This document shows, piece by piece, positions 11,760 through 23,122 of a DNA stretch of 64,000 bases. How positions within the stretch are numbered: the first letter of the stretch is position 1; each line of letters starts with the position of its first letter. A program made the position numbers and the translations under genes. The notes under the pieces are model-generated. The model was not told the origin of the DNA. It saw nothing but the letters and a program-made list of their open reading frames with translations, and did no database searches. The DNA is from Euborellia annulipes (Eukaryota; Arthropoda; Insecta; Dermaptera; Anisolabididae), in assembly GCA_023213315.1 (NCBI GenBank), contig JAKCPI010005089.1:186001-250000 (forward strand). Reading direction: 5' to 3'.

Positions 11760-11803
11760 CACTTCTGATGATGACAAGGAATTGTCGAAATACGTATTAA
11801 GTG
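11760..11803 (+). ncRNA. Hammerhead-like ribozyme motif, right arm (core intact)
   Basis: Order on the plus strand: helix I CACTT (11760-11764), CTGATGA (11765-11771), an extra T, helix II GACAA/TTGTC with loop GGAA (11773-11786), GAAA (11787-11790), palindromic helix III TACGTA (11791-11796), the UH cleavage dinucleotide TT (11797-11798), and AAGTG (11799-11803) pairing with CACTT. This matches a type I hammerhead with very short helix III, a form known from Penelope-like elements and retrozymes. The extra base between CTGATGA and helix II departs from the strict consensus. Activity is inferred, not shown. Confidence 0.6.
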
Positions 11804-12169
11804 TTAATTTTTAATTAATAAAACCTTTGAAACAAATAACCTAGTGTTTAATTTGTATATTTAATTTTAATTTGCTTAGATTGCTTAGAAATTCATTGAT
11901 ATAAGCACTAAACAGTAAAAACAAATATAAAATTTCTAAAGACAGGTAAATCAAGTAATTTATAAGTGTTTTGAGAGACCTGGAGTAAATTTTTAATGTG
12001 AAAATTTTTAAGAAAGTTTGAATAAATTTTACCTTAGACACAGAATATGTAACAACAATAAACACACACCCCAGTAAACTGTAATCTGGGATATATTTAT
12101 CAATTTCTGCAAAATGCGCGCACTTTCGGTCACGTTTACAAACAAAAATAGGGGATTTCCCGAGAAGTC

Positions 12170-12330
12170 AAACTTTTGATTTTTTCGACGGGATATTTTT
12201 TTTAATTTCATTAAGGTCCATTTAGACTCTATTTATTTCAATTAGATTGTCGCATGAGACGGGATGCGAACCCGCGACCTTTGGCACGCCAGCCACTACC
12301 CGAGGGCATTTGAATATATTTACGGGACGC
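12170..12330 (-). repeat. tRNA-derived SINE
   Basis: On the minus strand a pol III B-box-like block (GGGTTCGCATCCCG, about 12278-12265) lies downstream of a weak A-box-like stretch, then TCTCATGCGACAA and a tail with AAATAAATAGAG. The B-box-to-tail part is shared with the SINE at 56805-56940. It is degenerate at the 5' side. Confidence 0.55.
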
Positions 12331-12728
12331 GGGACAAATGTGCAGGGCGCGTATCGCGGGACGTCTGGCATCCCTGGGGGTGGCATATAGGAAAAAAAAT
12401 AGGTATGCAAGCTCGGGTAACTCGTGGTCACCTTACAAAATATGACCTCACAAGTAAATATAAAATTATTTTGTAATTTAGAAAACTCCAATTTAGTGCG
12501 TATCACAAATAGAAACTTTCACTTAAAGACTGGCAACCAAAGCAGGCATGCGTATTGGGTTGCATATTACTGACTGTTGCAGGCGAAATTTTTAAACATC
12601 TCCAATTATTAATTACTTTAAATGAAGAATAGCGCAAAAATATTCTGAGATACACGAATTATTTTAACAGGCATCTTTATTCAATTTCTAATGAGAAGTT
12701 ATAGTTTTGTAGCGGTCGGTAACCTTTC
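12331..12728. other. Shal intron, repeat fragments only
   Basis: Contains the fragment GCTCGGGTAACTCGTGGTC (12411-12429), part of a module repeated at 41.7, 46.8, 54.2, 54.6 and 60.3 kb. Nothing coding is seen. Confidence 0.45.
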
Positions 12729-12951
12729 CAAGACAGATTGGAATACTGCAACAATATTGAAAATCTTGCATATATTGCCAATATCCAGCAGGAATATTGC
12801 AAATCTTGTAAAATATTGGAATATCAGAGGAATATAAATTTGTAAAATATTGGAATATTGCTGCAATATTCCTATGTCCGCCTCTTTGTAACTTGTAGGA
12901 ATATTGCTGCAATGTTGCTGTTTGAGCTGCAATATTCCAAGCTGTCTGGGT
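12729..12951. repeat. Foldback rich in GGAATATTGCA
   Basis: The ends are imperfect inverted repeats (AGACAGATTGGAATACTGCA at 12733 and TGCAATATTCCAAGCTGTCT ending near 12949) and the interior repeats AATATTGCA/TGCAATATT in both orientations. The two open frames across it are artefacts of the repeat. Confidence 0.55.
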
Positions 12952-13003
12952 TTAGATACTAAATTTCGTGAATTTATAATTTTAATTGTATTTATTTGAT
13001 AAT

Positions 13004-13246
13004 CAGTAGCGTAACTAGGTGGGGGCGAAGGGGGGCGCTCGCATAAAGCCTTTGGCGCCCCTCTATACCGACATAGGCGCCCTAAAGCATCTAAAATATA
13101 GCCCAGGGACGGTGATTTTATCATATTCTTTCCATAGATTGTCCAAAAACACGGATAGTTTTCTTTTAAATTATATTACAACTTAAAAAAACGACGCCCT
13201 TGTTGAGCTTCGCCCCCTCCGCCCTCAAAGGCTAGTTACGCCGCTG
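13004..13246. mobile_element. hAT-type MITE with perfect 8-bp TSD
   Basis: Termini CAGTAGCGTAACTAGGTGGG (13004) and GCTAGTTACGCCGCTG (ending 13246) are inverted repeats, and TTGATAAT is duplicated exactly at 12996-13003 and 13247-13254. It is 243 bp long with GC-rich ends and no coding capacity. Confidence 0.85.
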
Positions 13247-13722
13247 TTGATAATCTATTCTTTTTGTTGTTTTTCTGTCGCTGAACGAGTAGGGAATTAA
13301 TTAAACGCCTTTAAAGATTCGCAAATCATAGTAACAAATCAATTTGGAATATATTGTTTAAAATTATCAATATCAGGACCACCGGTTGCCGACCGCATGT
13401 GTAGTGTATAGAAAAGTAGGAATTCCATAGATAGAGATAGAAAAGAGAAGATGTTTAATTAGAATAATAATTCGTTTGAAAAAATTCTTTAGAAGCAATT
13501 ATTTGAATATCTCTCCCCTTTATTGCCATTTTCTTTCTTTCTCTTCTAAAATCAAAATATTATCTTTGGCTGTAAAATAATAAACGATCCACCTGATCCA
13601 TTCAAAGAATAATAATGGTGTGATGCAGATGGCATGCATTTTGTCCTCTATGATAAATTGTAGTAATTTCATGCAGTTCTAGAATCGTAATTTCGTATTC
13701 CATTCACAGGGATGGGAATTAC
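13247..13722. other. Shal intron, no gene seen
   Basis: AT-rich with no recognised repeat. Confidence 0.4.
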
Positions 13723-13803
13723 CTTGGTTCGTACTTCAATCTTGTCGCTATAGACAAGTACCACGCGGTCCTTGCCCGGGCTCGTGGCGAGGAATGGGAT
13801 GCT
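13723..13803 (-). CDS. Possible 81-nt cassette exon of Shal
   Basis: A GC-rich island interrupts the intron. On the minus strand a donor ACCAAG/GTAATT (exon end 13723) and an acceptor CCGCCGCAG before 13803 bound 27 codons beginning SIPFLATSPGKDRV and ending SDKIEVRTK, phase 0 at both ends. It could therefore be spliced in frame between the exons at 27722 and 9296. The frame stays open further upstream, and an alternative acceptor at 13921 would give a 199-nt exon out of phase with Shal. I do not recognise the peptide as Kv4, so this rests on composition, splice sites and phase only. Confidence 0.3.
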
Positions 13804-15069
13804 CTGCGGCGGCGGCGACATGCGGGAGTTGCCATGCAGTGGCGGGCGGACATGCGGAACACACAGCGGACGACCGAGCAGGACAAGACGAGAAGAGAAG
13901 ACAAAGTGGGGCAAATCAGAACTGAGGCCTCAACAAGACAAGTGGCCGAGGTACCGATAACGAGGGGGAACTGCTTGACAGCCCGCTGAAAGATACCACG
14001 CGCCCAACAGTATTCACTTATTATTGAAAGGAGCCAGAGGCAGGGCCCGACATCATGTTCACCTAAAACATGTTCCGTCATTTATGTTCAGATCCACGAT
14101 TAGGCCACATGTCTGTATTTTGGCCCTGCCCCTCTCAGCCTACCCACCGCTTGCACCGGCCCGTCTACATTTAAGGAGAATTCATTCATACAACAACTCT
14201 AACCCTATCCACGAAATTCTCCTTACAAATTTGTTTATAAATATTCCACCCACACACTGATTCTTTCAATCCGAAAGAACTTAAAACATCATTTTTTTTT
14301 TGTTTAAAAATTATCTAAATTCTTTTCTTTGATTTTATAAAATGATTGATACTTTTTTTAACTTTTATTGATAAATAATCTGCTTGATCAAGAAATATCA
14401 AAATGATTATTAAAAGAAGTTTATTCATGGGCGTCATTAAAGAGGAGAAAAAAAGGGGGAGGGGGGGGGGGGGGGGGGAGCAAACAAGATAAATAAAAAT
14501 TATAAATTATTTTTAAAGTAAAATTTTTATTTTTAAAGAAAAAAATTTAATTTTGCTTAATTCCAGGGGTAGAGAATGTCTTTCTCCCCCTTTTCCCTTC
14601 CTCTCTCCTGACCCCTAAGTTACTCTCTGTACTAAATATATAGATCAATAGTCAGAGAGAAAGAGAGAAAAGGAAAGGGGGAAAAATAATTTGAGAAATA
14701 ATGTTTGATTTTTACGAAAAGAATGCAAAATATGAAAATAATAAAAATATTTTTTTTTCTTTCCACCAGAATAAAATTTCATTGGTGGAATTTTTTATTT
14801 CTAAAAAAAAAAAAATTAATAAGTTTCTATAGTATCTACAATATACTATTAGACAAATCGCAGGATACTTTTGAGGTAGTTAGATTTTTTGGATATGTTT
14901 TAAATTTTAGGCTGCTTATTAATAAATTAAGTTTTGGACGTTGTGCCACCTCCCTGGAGTTAAAAATTCGGAGTCGAAATTTATTTAATTACTGGTTAAA
15001 ATGATGTAGGTGGAGCAAAAATATCCTTTGAATCCTCAAATTTTACTGGTCAAAATTGGTCAGTATTAA
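13804..15069. other. Shal intron, GC-rich island then AT-rich DNA
   Basis: The GC-rich stretch continues to about 14200 with several overlapping open frames, none convincing. A G-tract (about 14460-14480) follows, and beyond it are A/T-rich sequences and a GA-rich patch (14655-14690). Confidence 0.4.
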
Positions 15070-15074
15070 TATAC

Positions 15075-15895
15075 ATGGTGTTTCTGTGATACTTCAAGAT
15101 AATTCAGAAGGTGGTTATTTTGGTCAAAAAAGTTCCTATAAGAAGAAAACGCTTTTTTCAGCTAATATCCGCCATTTTTTCTTCAATAAACAATTTATAT
15201 CTATGAAACACCTTTACAAATTGAGTTGAGTTTTTGTACGAAATCTAATGTAATTAAAAAAAGAAAATTCAACTCAACCAGCCAGACTGTTTCAGAGATT
15301 TATTTAGGAGAAAAAAAAAAAAAAAATAGGGGATATATGTTGAAAAAAGCGTTTCTTGCGTACTAACTGTAGGACTCAGAGAAGTTTACTTATTAAAACA
15401 TGGCGATGACATCACGAATGCACTCTGGTGAGCGTTCTAGACATTACAGATCCTTCTGAATTTATTCGTTTACTCACAAATCAATGCTATGTATGTGTAC
15501 TAACAAGGTTAAATTGGAAAAAAAAAAGGGGGGGGGGGGGTTCAGTACACAGGCAATTTTTATCCCGCCGAGTATAATACACGGTTTTATACATGGATAA
15601 AACTACCACGGTTAAAACTAGGCCAATGTAAAAAACCAACTCTGAAAATTTTATTTGAATTTCCTTTCTTGTATGGTTTGCGCATGCGCATCAGAGCTTT
15701 ATATATCCCGATCCGACATAGTTTTATACAGTTTTATCCGCGATTTATGTATAAAACTACAAAATCATGTATAAAACCCAACTCTGGTACTGAAATAGGA
15801 TAATCTTGGACCACTCTTTCTGAGTTCTTCAATTTTTTTGTCAGGCAGTGTATGTAATATAAATATAACCAGCTTCTGAATTATCTCAGATACGT
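15075..15895. repeat. Long-TIR element with nested sequence
   Basis: Imperfect inverted repeats AATTCAGAAGGTGGTTATTT (about 15101) and AACCAGCTTCTGAATTATCT (about 15868) bound a region with a CCGCCATTTTTTC block and an interior stretch repeating TATACATG/CATGTATAAAAC in both orientations (15565-15785), probably a second element inserted inside. No transposase is seen. Confidence 0.45.
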
Positions 15896-17893
15896 CCCGA
15901 ATATAACAATGGAACGACAATTGAATTAGCTTTGATTGATGAGTCTCATCATTTGTATTATGAAAATTTCCTAATCAAGCTGAAAAAAAATAGTTTTAAA
16001 GGTGCGAATATCACCTATTATTATTCAGAAAAAAATGAGTCGTGAGAGAGATGGTTAGTTAGACTCGTCCCCTCCTCCCGAACCCATGCTGAAATTAAGC
16101 AATTGTATTAACAGTCAAAGACATGTCAATAGAGCTTTGTATTAAAGGGGATTCCGACAAAGAATTAATTTAAAAAAAAATATTTAATACCATTTACAGT
16201 GGACCAAGTTCAGCAACATATCCATAATTAAATATCTGTATATGTGATTAAGTCCTGGGTTTTCACAAGACTCATTTCAACGGAAATACACGTTTTGAGG
16301 CCTTCTGAAAAGGATTTCGCATTATTTTGAAGACAAGCACAAAGAGGATCAAATTTATTATTCACATTCTTTATATTTTTGAAATTTTGGAGATCTGGAC
16401 CCGAGTCCATGGACCTTCCGCTGGATATAAATAACCGATTATTTATTAATTTTCAAAATCGCAATATCTAAAACATATTCACAAATTCGAACTACTCAAG
16501 TTTTTCGATCCTGCGATTGGACTGTATCTTTTATAGAATAAAATAATATGCATACGATGATTGTTAATATTTGTGCTTCGTGGAACTCGAACTCCGTGAA
16601 CCTTAAAGTTCCTCGTTTGAATTCCAAAAACATCAAATATATACGTTCAGGCAAAAACAATAATCTCAAACATATTATCTTAAACAACGAATGGGATATA
16701 ATTTGAAAACTACCACCTATTTCAAACAAACCAAATATTCACTATTATTATAGTATATTATTAATATTAATTAACAAAATCTAAAAAGGGCTTAAGCCCC
16801 CACTCCTACACCCCTGACTCGGCCACTAATCCTAACTAGAAAATAAAACTATTATTTATAAATAATTTAATGTATAATTCAATATCATGCAGAATAAAAA
16901 AAGCCGCCTGAGCAGAGCAGATCAGAGCACAATAAAATAGCCAAATATTGAATGTAAATGAAAAATTTCAATGATCTTTTTATAAACTAAAAATAAATTT
17001 CTCAAATGGAATTAATTTTTTTTTTTCTTTATATTTACAATATTTTCTATACTATATAGAATATAATTTGATAAAGTTTGTCTTATAAAATCATATACAT
17101 TCTTATCTAAATATTTAATAAATTTGATAGTTTTTAATTTTAAAATTTTATACATAATTTTATCTTTAAATCCCTTAATTGTAAATATATACCCTTATAA
17201 AAAATATTCAAGAATTGGAAATATTTTATTTCTTAACTAATAAAGAACTGATTAAAGCATTTTTTTTCTAGATTAAAAAAATGATATTTTAAAAGTTCTC
17301 TATTGTTTCTTTATGGATTACTAATAAATATTCCCAATGAATGTGTATACGATTTAATAAGAATGATACAAAATTAAATTATATGAATTCTCCTTAAATA
17401 TATAAAATTTTCAATAGGGAAATCATTGAAATTCTATTCTAAATTAGTAGAGCCGGACTAAATATTCCTTTAAAACAAAATAAACAAATACACTGCAGTG
17501 CAAAAATATCTATTCAATGTTTCGAATTTGTATTTGCTGTGTTGAGCATTATTTCAGAAAATAAATTTAATTATGATATTAAATTATTAAAGTTTGTAAA
17601 TTAAGCTTTCTATTGATACAAAAATAATCAGTATGTAAGCAAGAAATTTATGAGAAAAGTTTTTTCGAGAGGGGTTTGAACGATCAGGGAAATTAATCAC
17701 CCCCTCTCCAAATAAATTAATTTAAAAGAATATAAAATTTAATTAATTTAAAATTTTAACAGTATATTTCTCTCTATATATTATTATCTTTTGGGAATTG
17801 GTGGGGGAAGTTATGTCAAAGGATTGGGAAGACTTTTTTAAATACAAGTGTTGTAATTAAATTTTCAGTCTTTCATCGACAGGAGACCTTTTG
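15896..17893. other. Shal intron, no gene seen
   Basis: AT-rich. A short GC-rich fragment at 16788-16830 (CTTAAGCCCCCACTCCTAC) looks like a truncated repeat end. Open frames at 16228-16410 and 16496-16729 show no recognisable domain. Confidence 0.4.
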
Positions 17894-17897
17894 TTAA

Positions 17898-18268
17898 GGT
17901 GCGCGTCTCGGGGTGCTAATTTTAGGAGTTTCCAGCGGCCACAATTTTGAAGCTATCGACTTCAAATTTTTTTTTAATTAAAGCTATTTAAAATATCTAC
18001 AACTTATAGAAGCCAAAATTTTTTTTGATTAATCGCATTAAATAAAAGATATTTTTAAAAAATCCGCTCTATATCTTATAGATAATTAAATTAGTAATCA
18101 TTGTGTTAAAAAATAATTATTTTTCTACCCTTAATTAATTAGCTGGAAACTTTAAAATGAAATGGAATAAATCCCTTGTATTCTTATGGGAAAAACTAAC
18201 GCCATCTCTTGCCGCCAAGAGTAACTAGGTAGTCAATCGTGTTCTAACGGCTTTTCGAGACGCGCACC
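17898..18268 (-). mobile_element. TTAA-flanked MITE, copy 1
   Basis: Ends GGTGCGCGTCTCG (17898) and CGAGACGCGCACC (ending 18268) are perfect 13-bp inverted repeats. The left flank is TTAA and the right TAAA, a decayed TTAA duplication as used by piggyBac-type transposases. The interior matches the copy at 31438-31822 in the opposite orientation. It is non-coding. Confidence 0.8.
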
Positions 18269-20028
18269 TAAAAGCGAGATATTTATTTCAAACCCAGGAG
18301 CAGAAAATTTTTCCAGGATTTTGCACTTCCAGGAGGAACTATATATAATGATTTATTTTTTAGAACAAAGTTCTTTATTTATTGATGATTTAAATTTCAT
18401 TGGGAAAATTAATTTACAAATTTTTTACATAAATTAAATGATTTTCTGAAATGCGAATATACATTTAAAACTTGAATCGATATTTTTTACACGACTGTGT
18501 TTATACAACATGATCAATCAATTTATAATTTTGAATAAAAATATAAAATAAAATCCGATTTGAGTTTAATAATTTACATCTAATAGTAGTTAGTAAAACA
18601 GTTGAATTCTACATACGACTTAGCGGACGAGTCAGTCCATCTCAATTTCTTGGCCCTTAATAAACCCACCCTGGAACAATGAATATATTCGCATGGTTGC
18701 AATTTTTTTGTAGTAAATAAAAGGTGAAGGGTCGAGTGCAAGGGCTCTGATAGTCAGCCCCTGCAGCTGTTGGGGCTGATCTCTCTCAGCAACCTTGCTT
18801 ATCTTATCATTATCATATTTCAATTTTTTTTTTTTTTTTTTTGGGCTTACAAACAGTGAGGGAAACAAGGTATGTGCATGCACCCGCCACGAGATTTCAA
18901 CGCCCTCCATTCTTCGGGCAAGAAGAGCATGGCCGCTCCAATCCGATGCAAACTAAAGAGCACATCTGTCCTTTTATAACAAAATACTACACAGCAGACA
19001 CTGGAAGTAAAAGGTTATCGTGACCAAGTTAAAAATAAAGTTCAAAGCGTAAAATCATTGGAATGATGAGATGAAAGAAATTGTTATTAGTTTTGTTGAT
19101 GTCACCCAACCTAAATCGCCGCGAAAACCTAATGATGATCAATTATACACATACAAAAATACACAAACATATATATACACACATATATATATATATATTA
19201 ACAACACATATATATGTATTTATATATATTATAAAAATAAGAAAATGACCAAAAATACCTTGAGTTTGAAAAAGTTAAAAAAATAACAATTCTATGATTT
19301 TTATTTGATTATCTTCTGAGAGAGAAAAAAATTTTCTTCATAGCCTCTTTCCGATGATTAATATTATTTATAAAAAAATATTATATATATACATACAAAT
19401 TAATTTGTGTTCATAACAGGAACAAATTTCGAATCAAGTGATTTTATTTTTTCATATCGGCAACTAAGTAAACTATAACTAAATGCAACGCTCTATGCAT
19501 ACTATCCCGGCTATATGCCAAGAAAGGACATCCTGAGGTGGAGGGGGCGAATCCGTTAAGGGGCTGGAGAGAGTTTCAGCCCCGCGCTGGATCCGTCTAG
19601 CATGAATTATGAACAAATTAAAAATTAATAAAATAATATCATGACGATGAAAAATAAAGAAGAAGAATGAAACAGAGAAAGAGATAAGAAGAAGAAGAGA
19701 AGAAAAAAAATAATAATATAAAGGATTCTCAATAATATTTTCTTTTTTTATTTATAAAAATCTATAAAATTAATATATATATATATATATATGTATGCTT
19801 TGTAAAATTCTCATTAACCTGGAAATTTTATAAGTTCCGAAAACGAATTACACGTCTACGTTCCTCAGGCTGCTATATCTTGCACACATTAATTTAAAAA
19901 TAAATAAATAAATAAAACAAAGGGCACAGAACAAATTTGAATCAAAGTGGAAGTGTGAGAAAAATTAAAACATTAAGGTATGTTTCATGCGGAATGAAAA
20001 TTAATATATTTTCCTTCTTAATTTTGTC
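18269..20028. other. Shal intron, microsatellites and unexplained patches
   Basis: Contains (TA)n/(CA)n runs at 19145-19235 and 19772-19795, a poly-T at 18823-18842, and a GC-rich 80-bp patch at 19520-19600 that is unlike its surroundings but has no open frame. No gene is recognised. Confidence 0.4.
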
Positions 20029-20095
20029 CAGTGATTCTCAAAAATTGAGAAAAAAATTTAAAATTTGATTTTTGGTTTTGAATTGAGAATCACTG
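20029..20095. mobile_element. Tiny hAT-like MITE
   Basis: CAGTGATTCTCAA (20029) and TTGAGAATCACTG (ending 20095) are perfect 13-bp inverted repeats of the hAT CAGTG type. The flanking octamers ATTTTGTC and ATATTTTC agree at 6 of 8 positions. It is only 67 bp long. Confidence 0.6.
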
Positions 20096-21211
20096 ATATT
20101 TTCAGCAATGCGCAAACATTTTATTTTAATCTATAAATTTTAAAATTTGTTTGTGCACCACTTTTGTAGACAATTAAACATATGCCATCATAGAGCAAAA
20201 AAAGAAAAAGAAAGAATGAATAGATGGGAAATTTAAAGAATTGATTATGATGACACCTAAAGCTTTCTGCTTCCTCTATTTCTTTTATATATATATATGG
20301 GAATAATTGATAATTTATAAAATTATTTAACAAATTAAACCACAAGCATTTTAGGATATATTTTTTAAATCACAGCTTTTTTCCAGAACGATAAGCCTAT
20401 ATCGTTTATTTTTTATTTTTTTTTTTAAATAATTTTTATAAAAAACTTAGAAAATATCATTTTAAAATGGTCTATTAATCTACAATATTTTATATAATAA
20501 GGATTTACGGCTTCCATCGCTCCGTACTCGATCAAGTTATGTTGCTGGAAAAAAGCATAAACTAGATAAATAAGAACACAAAGAAAACAGGAAAATCGCT
20601 TATGTCATTTAGAAAAATTTTAATTTGCCGCCACAAATTTTATAAGTCAATGCAACAATTTGAAGACTGGAAAAAAATAAATAAATATAATTATTACATT
20701 TTATTATTTGAAATTTTTCGATAATTTTCCTGTATTATTTGTGCTCGCCACTTAAAAAATATTAGTTGAATTTTTTTTTAAATAATTATTTTAACTCTTT
20801 ATATATAAATATATATAATATTAAATTAAGAGAAACTAAGTTTATTTATTTTTTTTTTGTTTGTTATAAATAAATAAATAATATTAAAATAGTATTCAAG
20901 CCTAATAATTTTCATTATAAAATTTTTTTTATAATTTATACAAAGTTTTTTTTAATTTAATACTTAATAATTTTTTTTTTTTTTAATTCATTTGTGTTAA
21001 AAAAATATTATATATAATTATATAAAATTTATTATAAATTTTATTTATCTATTTTTTAAAAAGTGAAATAATTTTTTATTAGAGTCGTTATTTTATTTAA
21101 AGTAGTAGTATCGCCATCTCTGATAATTAACTTCTTTGATATAATTTATTCCCTATCTTAATTTAATTCTTTCTCTCCTCTGCTTCCAACCGAATAACAT
21201 CAATTATTAAA
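20096..21211. other. AT-rich upstream region of the plus-strand gene
   Basis: The sequence is over 80% A/T in places. The promoter of the gene starting at 21212 should be here, but no TATA box or initiator stands out from the background. Confidence 0.35.
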
Positions 21212-21562
21212 ATGGATGACTATTACACGTTTGTAGATCCTGATCTTATAGATCCTGTGGATTTAGATGACATTCAAATAGAAGAATTACGCTCCCTACT
21301 TAATCAAATTCGCACTGATCTCACGACACATGATGAAATAGGATCACCTACTGAATATAATTCTGAATGTGCAGAAGAAGAAACCGAGAGAGTTATTAAA
21401 CCACCACGAGTTCGTATTCAACCCGTTTCTTCTGATGAACCAATTTCAACAACAGAGACAACTGAAAATGAACCTGATGCCTTTTTTACTCAAGGCTTTC
21501 CGAATATTCCGTTTTATTGCACCCAATGTCAACGATTCACTAAAGATGTTTGTTATGAAAAG
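21212..21562 (+). CDS. Unrecognised acidic protein, first coding exon
   Basis: An ATG after a short pyrimidine-rich leader opens 117 codons that end at a strong donor (GAAAAG/GTAAGT), phase 0. The product begins MDDYYTFVDPDLIDPVDL, is strongly acidic, then has a Ser/Thr/Glu-rich segment and ends IPFYCTQCQRFTKDVCYEK with a CxxC pair and a third cysteine, which together could start a zinc-binding module. Local GC content and codon use are higher than in flanking DNA. I do not recognise the family. It continues, in phase, to the exon at 32323, across a 10.8-kb intron that holds three Shal exons' worth of minus-strand sequence. Confidence 0.7.
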
Positions 21563-22345
21563 GTAAGTGAAATTTAATTTTGGCTTAGCGCCATGTTTTG
21601 TTTAGAGAGAGATGAGAGATTGTGTTATTAAACGAGTTCGGGCCTTATGGACCACTGCACTAATACAGGAAATGCTTCTTAAACTTTTTGAAGTCGACGC
21701 CCCCCCCTATTTTAGACTAGTTAAAAAACTATTTATAATTTTGAATTTCGTATATTCCCACTACTTTAAGAAGCTCTCCTCTAAACACAAAAAAAAAAAA
21801 AAAAATTAATACATTTAAATAAGATCCAATGACATGCGGAATGTGAATTTTGTATATATGTCCTGAAAGAGATTTTGACAAATAAAACGATTTTAGAGAA
21901 AATTTATTTTTTAAAGTGAAACTTTTATTTTATCCTCTCAAATTTTTTGGCTCTTCTATCAGCATGTCGCGTTACAAGCCGTGACGTCAAGAGCCTTGAC
22001 GCTACAAGTCATGACGTCACAATCCGTGACGACAAAATTAAGAAAGTTGAAATTTAATATATATAACGAATTAAAAAAATAATTGTGAGATTTAATAATT
22101 CAATTTTTAAATTGATAAAATATAATTTTTAAAATGATTTAAATCTTCAATCTATATACGCCTACGATCCGAAAAAAGTTTCACTTGCATCGTGGTTTCA
22201 TAAAACCACACAATGATATTCTAAATAAAAACTTGATTAAATGTTTTTTTCTGAGTATATTTTTTGTTGTTGTTGTATCATATTACTCTCAATCTCCGGA
22301 GTCTGGATCTCCAACCTATCCCGGAAAATTTGCTCATATCAGCAC
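21563..22345. other. Intron of the plus-strand gene, no other gene
   Basis: Contains a small direct repeat of GTGACGTCA-type sequence (21973-22032: several copies of CNTGACGTCA/CCGTGACG), otherwise AT-rich. Confidence 0.4.
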
Positions 22346-22485
22346 TAGGGACGTCATTTGAGGGGGGCAGAGGGGGCATTTATAGATAAAAATATACCAG
22401 TATGTTTATATGTATATAAATTAAGTAGCACAGGAAGTAAAAAAACTGTTTGCCTCCCCCAGCAAAAACTGAAATGACATCCTTG
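22346..22485. mobile_element. 140-bp hAT-type MITE with perfect TSD
   Basis: TAGGGACGTCATTT (22346) and AAATGACATCCTTG (ending 22485) are inverted repeats, and ATCAGCAC is duplicated exactly at 22338-22345 and 22486-22493. Confidence 0.85.
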
Positions 22486-22823
22486 ATCAGCACGCCTTCA
22501 CTTTGTAACGAAAAACAATGTTGAGTATTTTATGTCAAGCCCGGGCCTCTTAATTCTTGATTGTAAACTAGATTACATTGTTTTTCTTCTATATAATATT
22601 AACAACAATTCTTGTCCAGCTAGCTGATGGTCATCATTAGTTGTAATCCTCGAAGGTAATACTAATCCCTTTCAAATAGGCATACAATGTATCTTTTCTG
22701 GAGAGTTTTTGCATAACTTCAAGGCAGTCCAAGTAAGTGGCGCCACTCGTGTCTATTTTATTAACTATCTTTAGTTGTAGAGCAATTCCCAACAGGGGTG
22801 ATTTCGACCACCTCTGTGTGTTG

Positions 22824-23114
22824 CAGGGGCGTATATAGAAATTTTTTTCGCGGGGGACCCGAACTCCGCTCTGCGGCAAATTTTTTGTTAGGGCGGAAAT
22901 TTTTTTCCCCTCCTGGGAAAATAATTTCATTTTACCTTTTTTTTTAGAGGGAAGGAGGCGAATTTTTTTTTCGAAACTAAATTTTTCCGCCCTGCGGAAA
23001 ATTTCACGCCTTTTTTCTTACTTAAATATTCATATTGGCACCCGTGTATATCTATTTGAATTTGAAAAATTTCGGGGGGGGGACCCCCTCGGTCCCCACT
23101 TATATACGCTCCTG
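22824..23114. mobile_element. 291-bp hAT-type MITE with perfect TSD
   Basis: CAGGGGCGTATATA (22824) and TATATACGCTCCTG (ending 23114) are inverted repeats and GTGTGTTG is duplicated exactly (22816-22823, 23115-23122). The interior has TTTTCCGC/GCGGAAA palindromes like those in the repeat at 2794. A 5' fragment of the same family is at 61883. Confidence 0.85.
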
Positions 23115-23122
23115 GTGTGTTG

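Larger units (their letters stand above)
11627..11873. repeat. Near-perfect foldback carrying a hammerhead-like core in each arm
   Basis: Arms of about 112 bp (roughly 11627-11738 and 11762-11873) are almost exact reverse complements around a ~20-nt centre. The inner ends of both arms contain CTGATGATGAC...TTGTC followed by (G/A)AAATACGTAT. The mirrored arrangement places a ribozyme-like motif reading outward on each strand. High arm identity suggests a young insertion. Confidence 0.85.

Noticed and set aside
13719..14081. 120-codon minus-strand open frame across the GC-rich island
   Set aside because: It is in a different frame from the candidate cassette exon and has no recognised motif. 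GC-richness alone lengthens frames.
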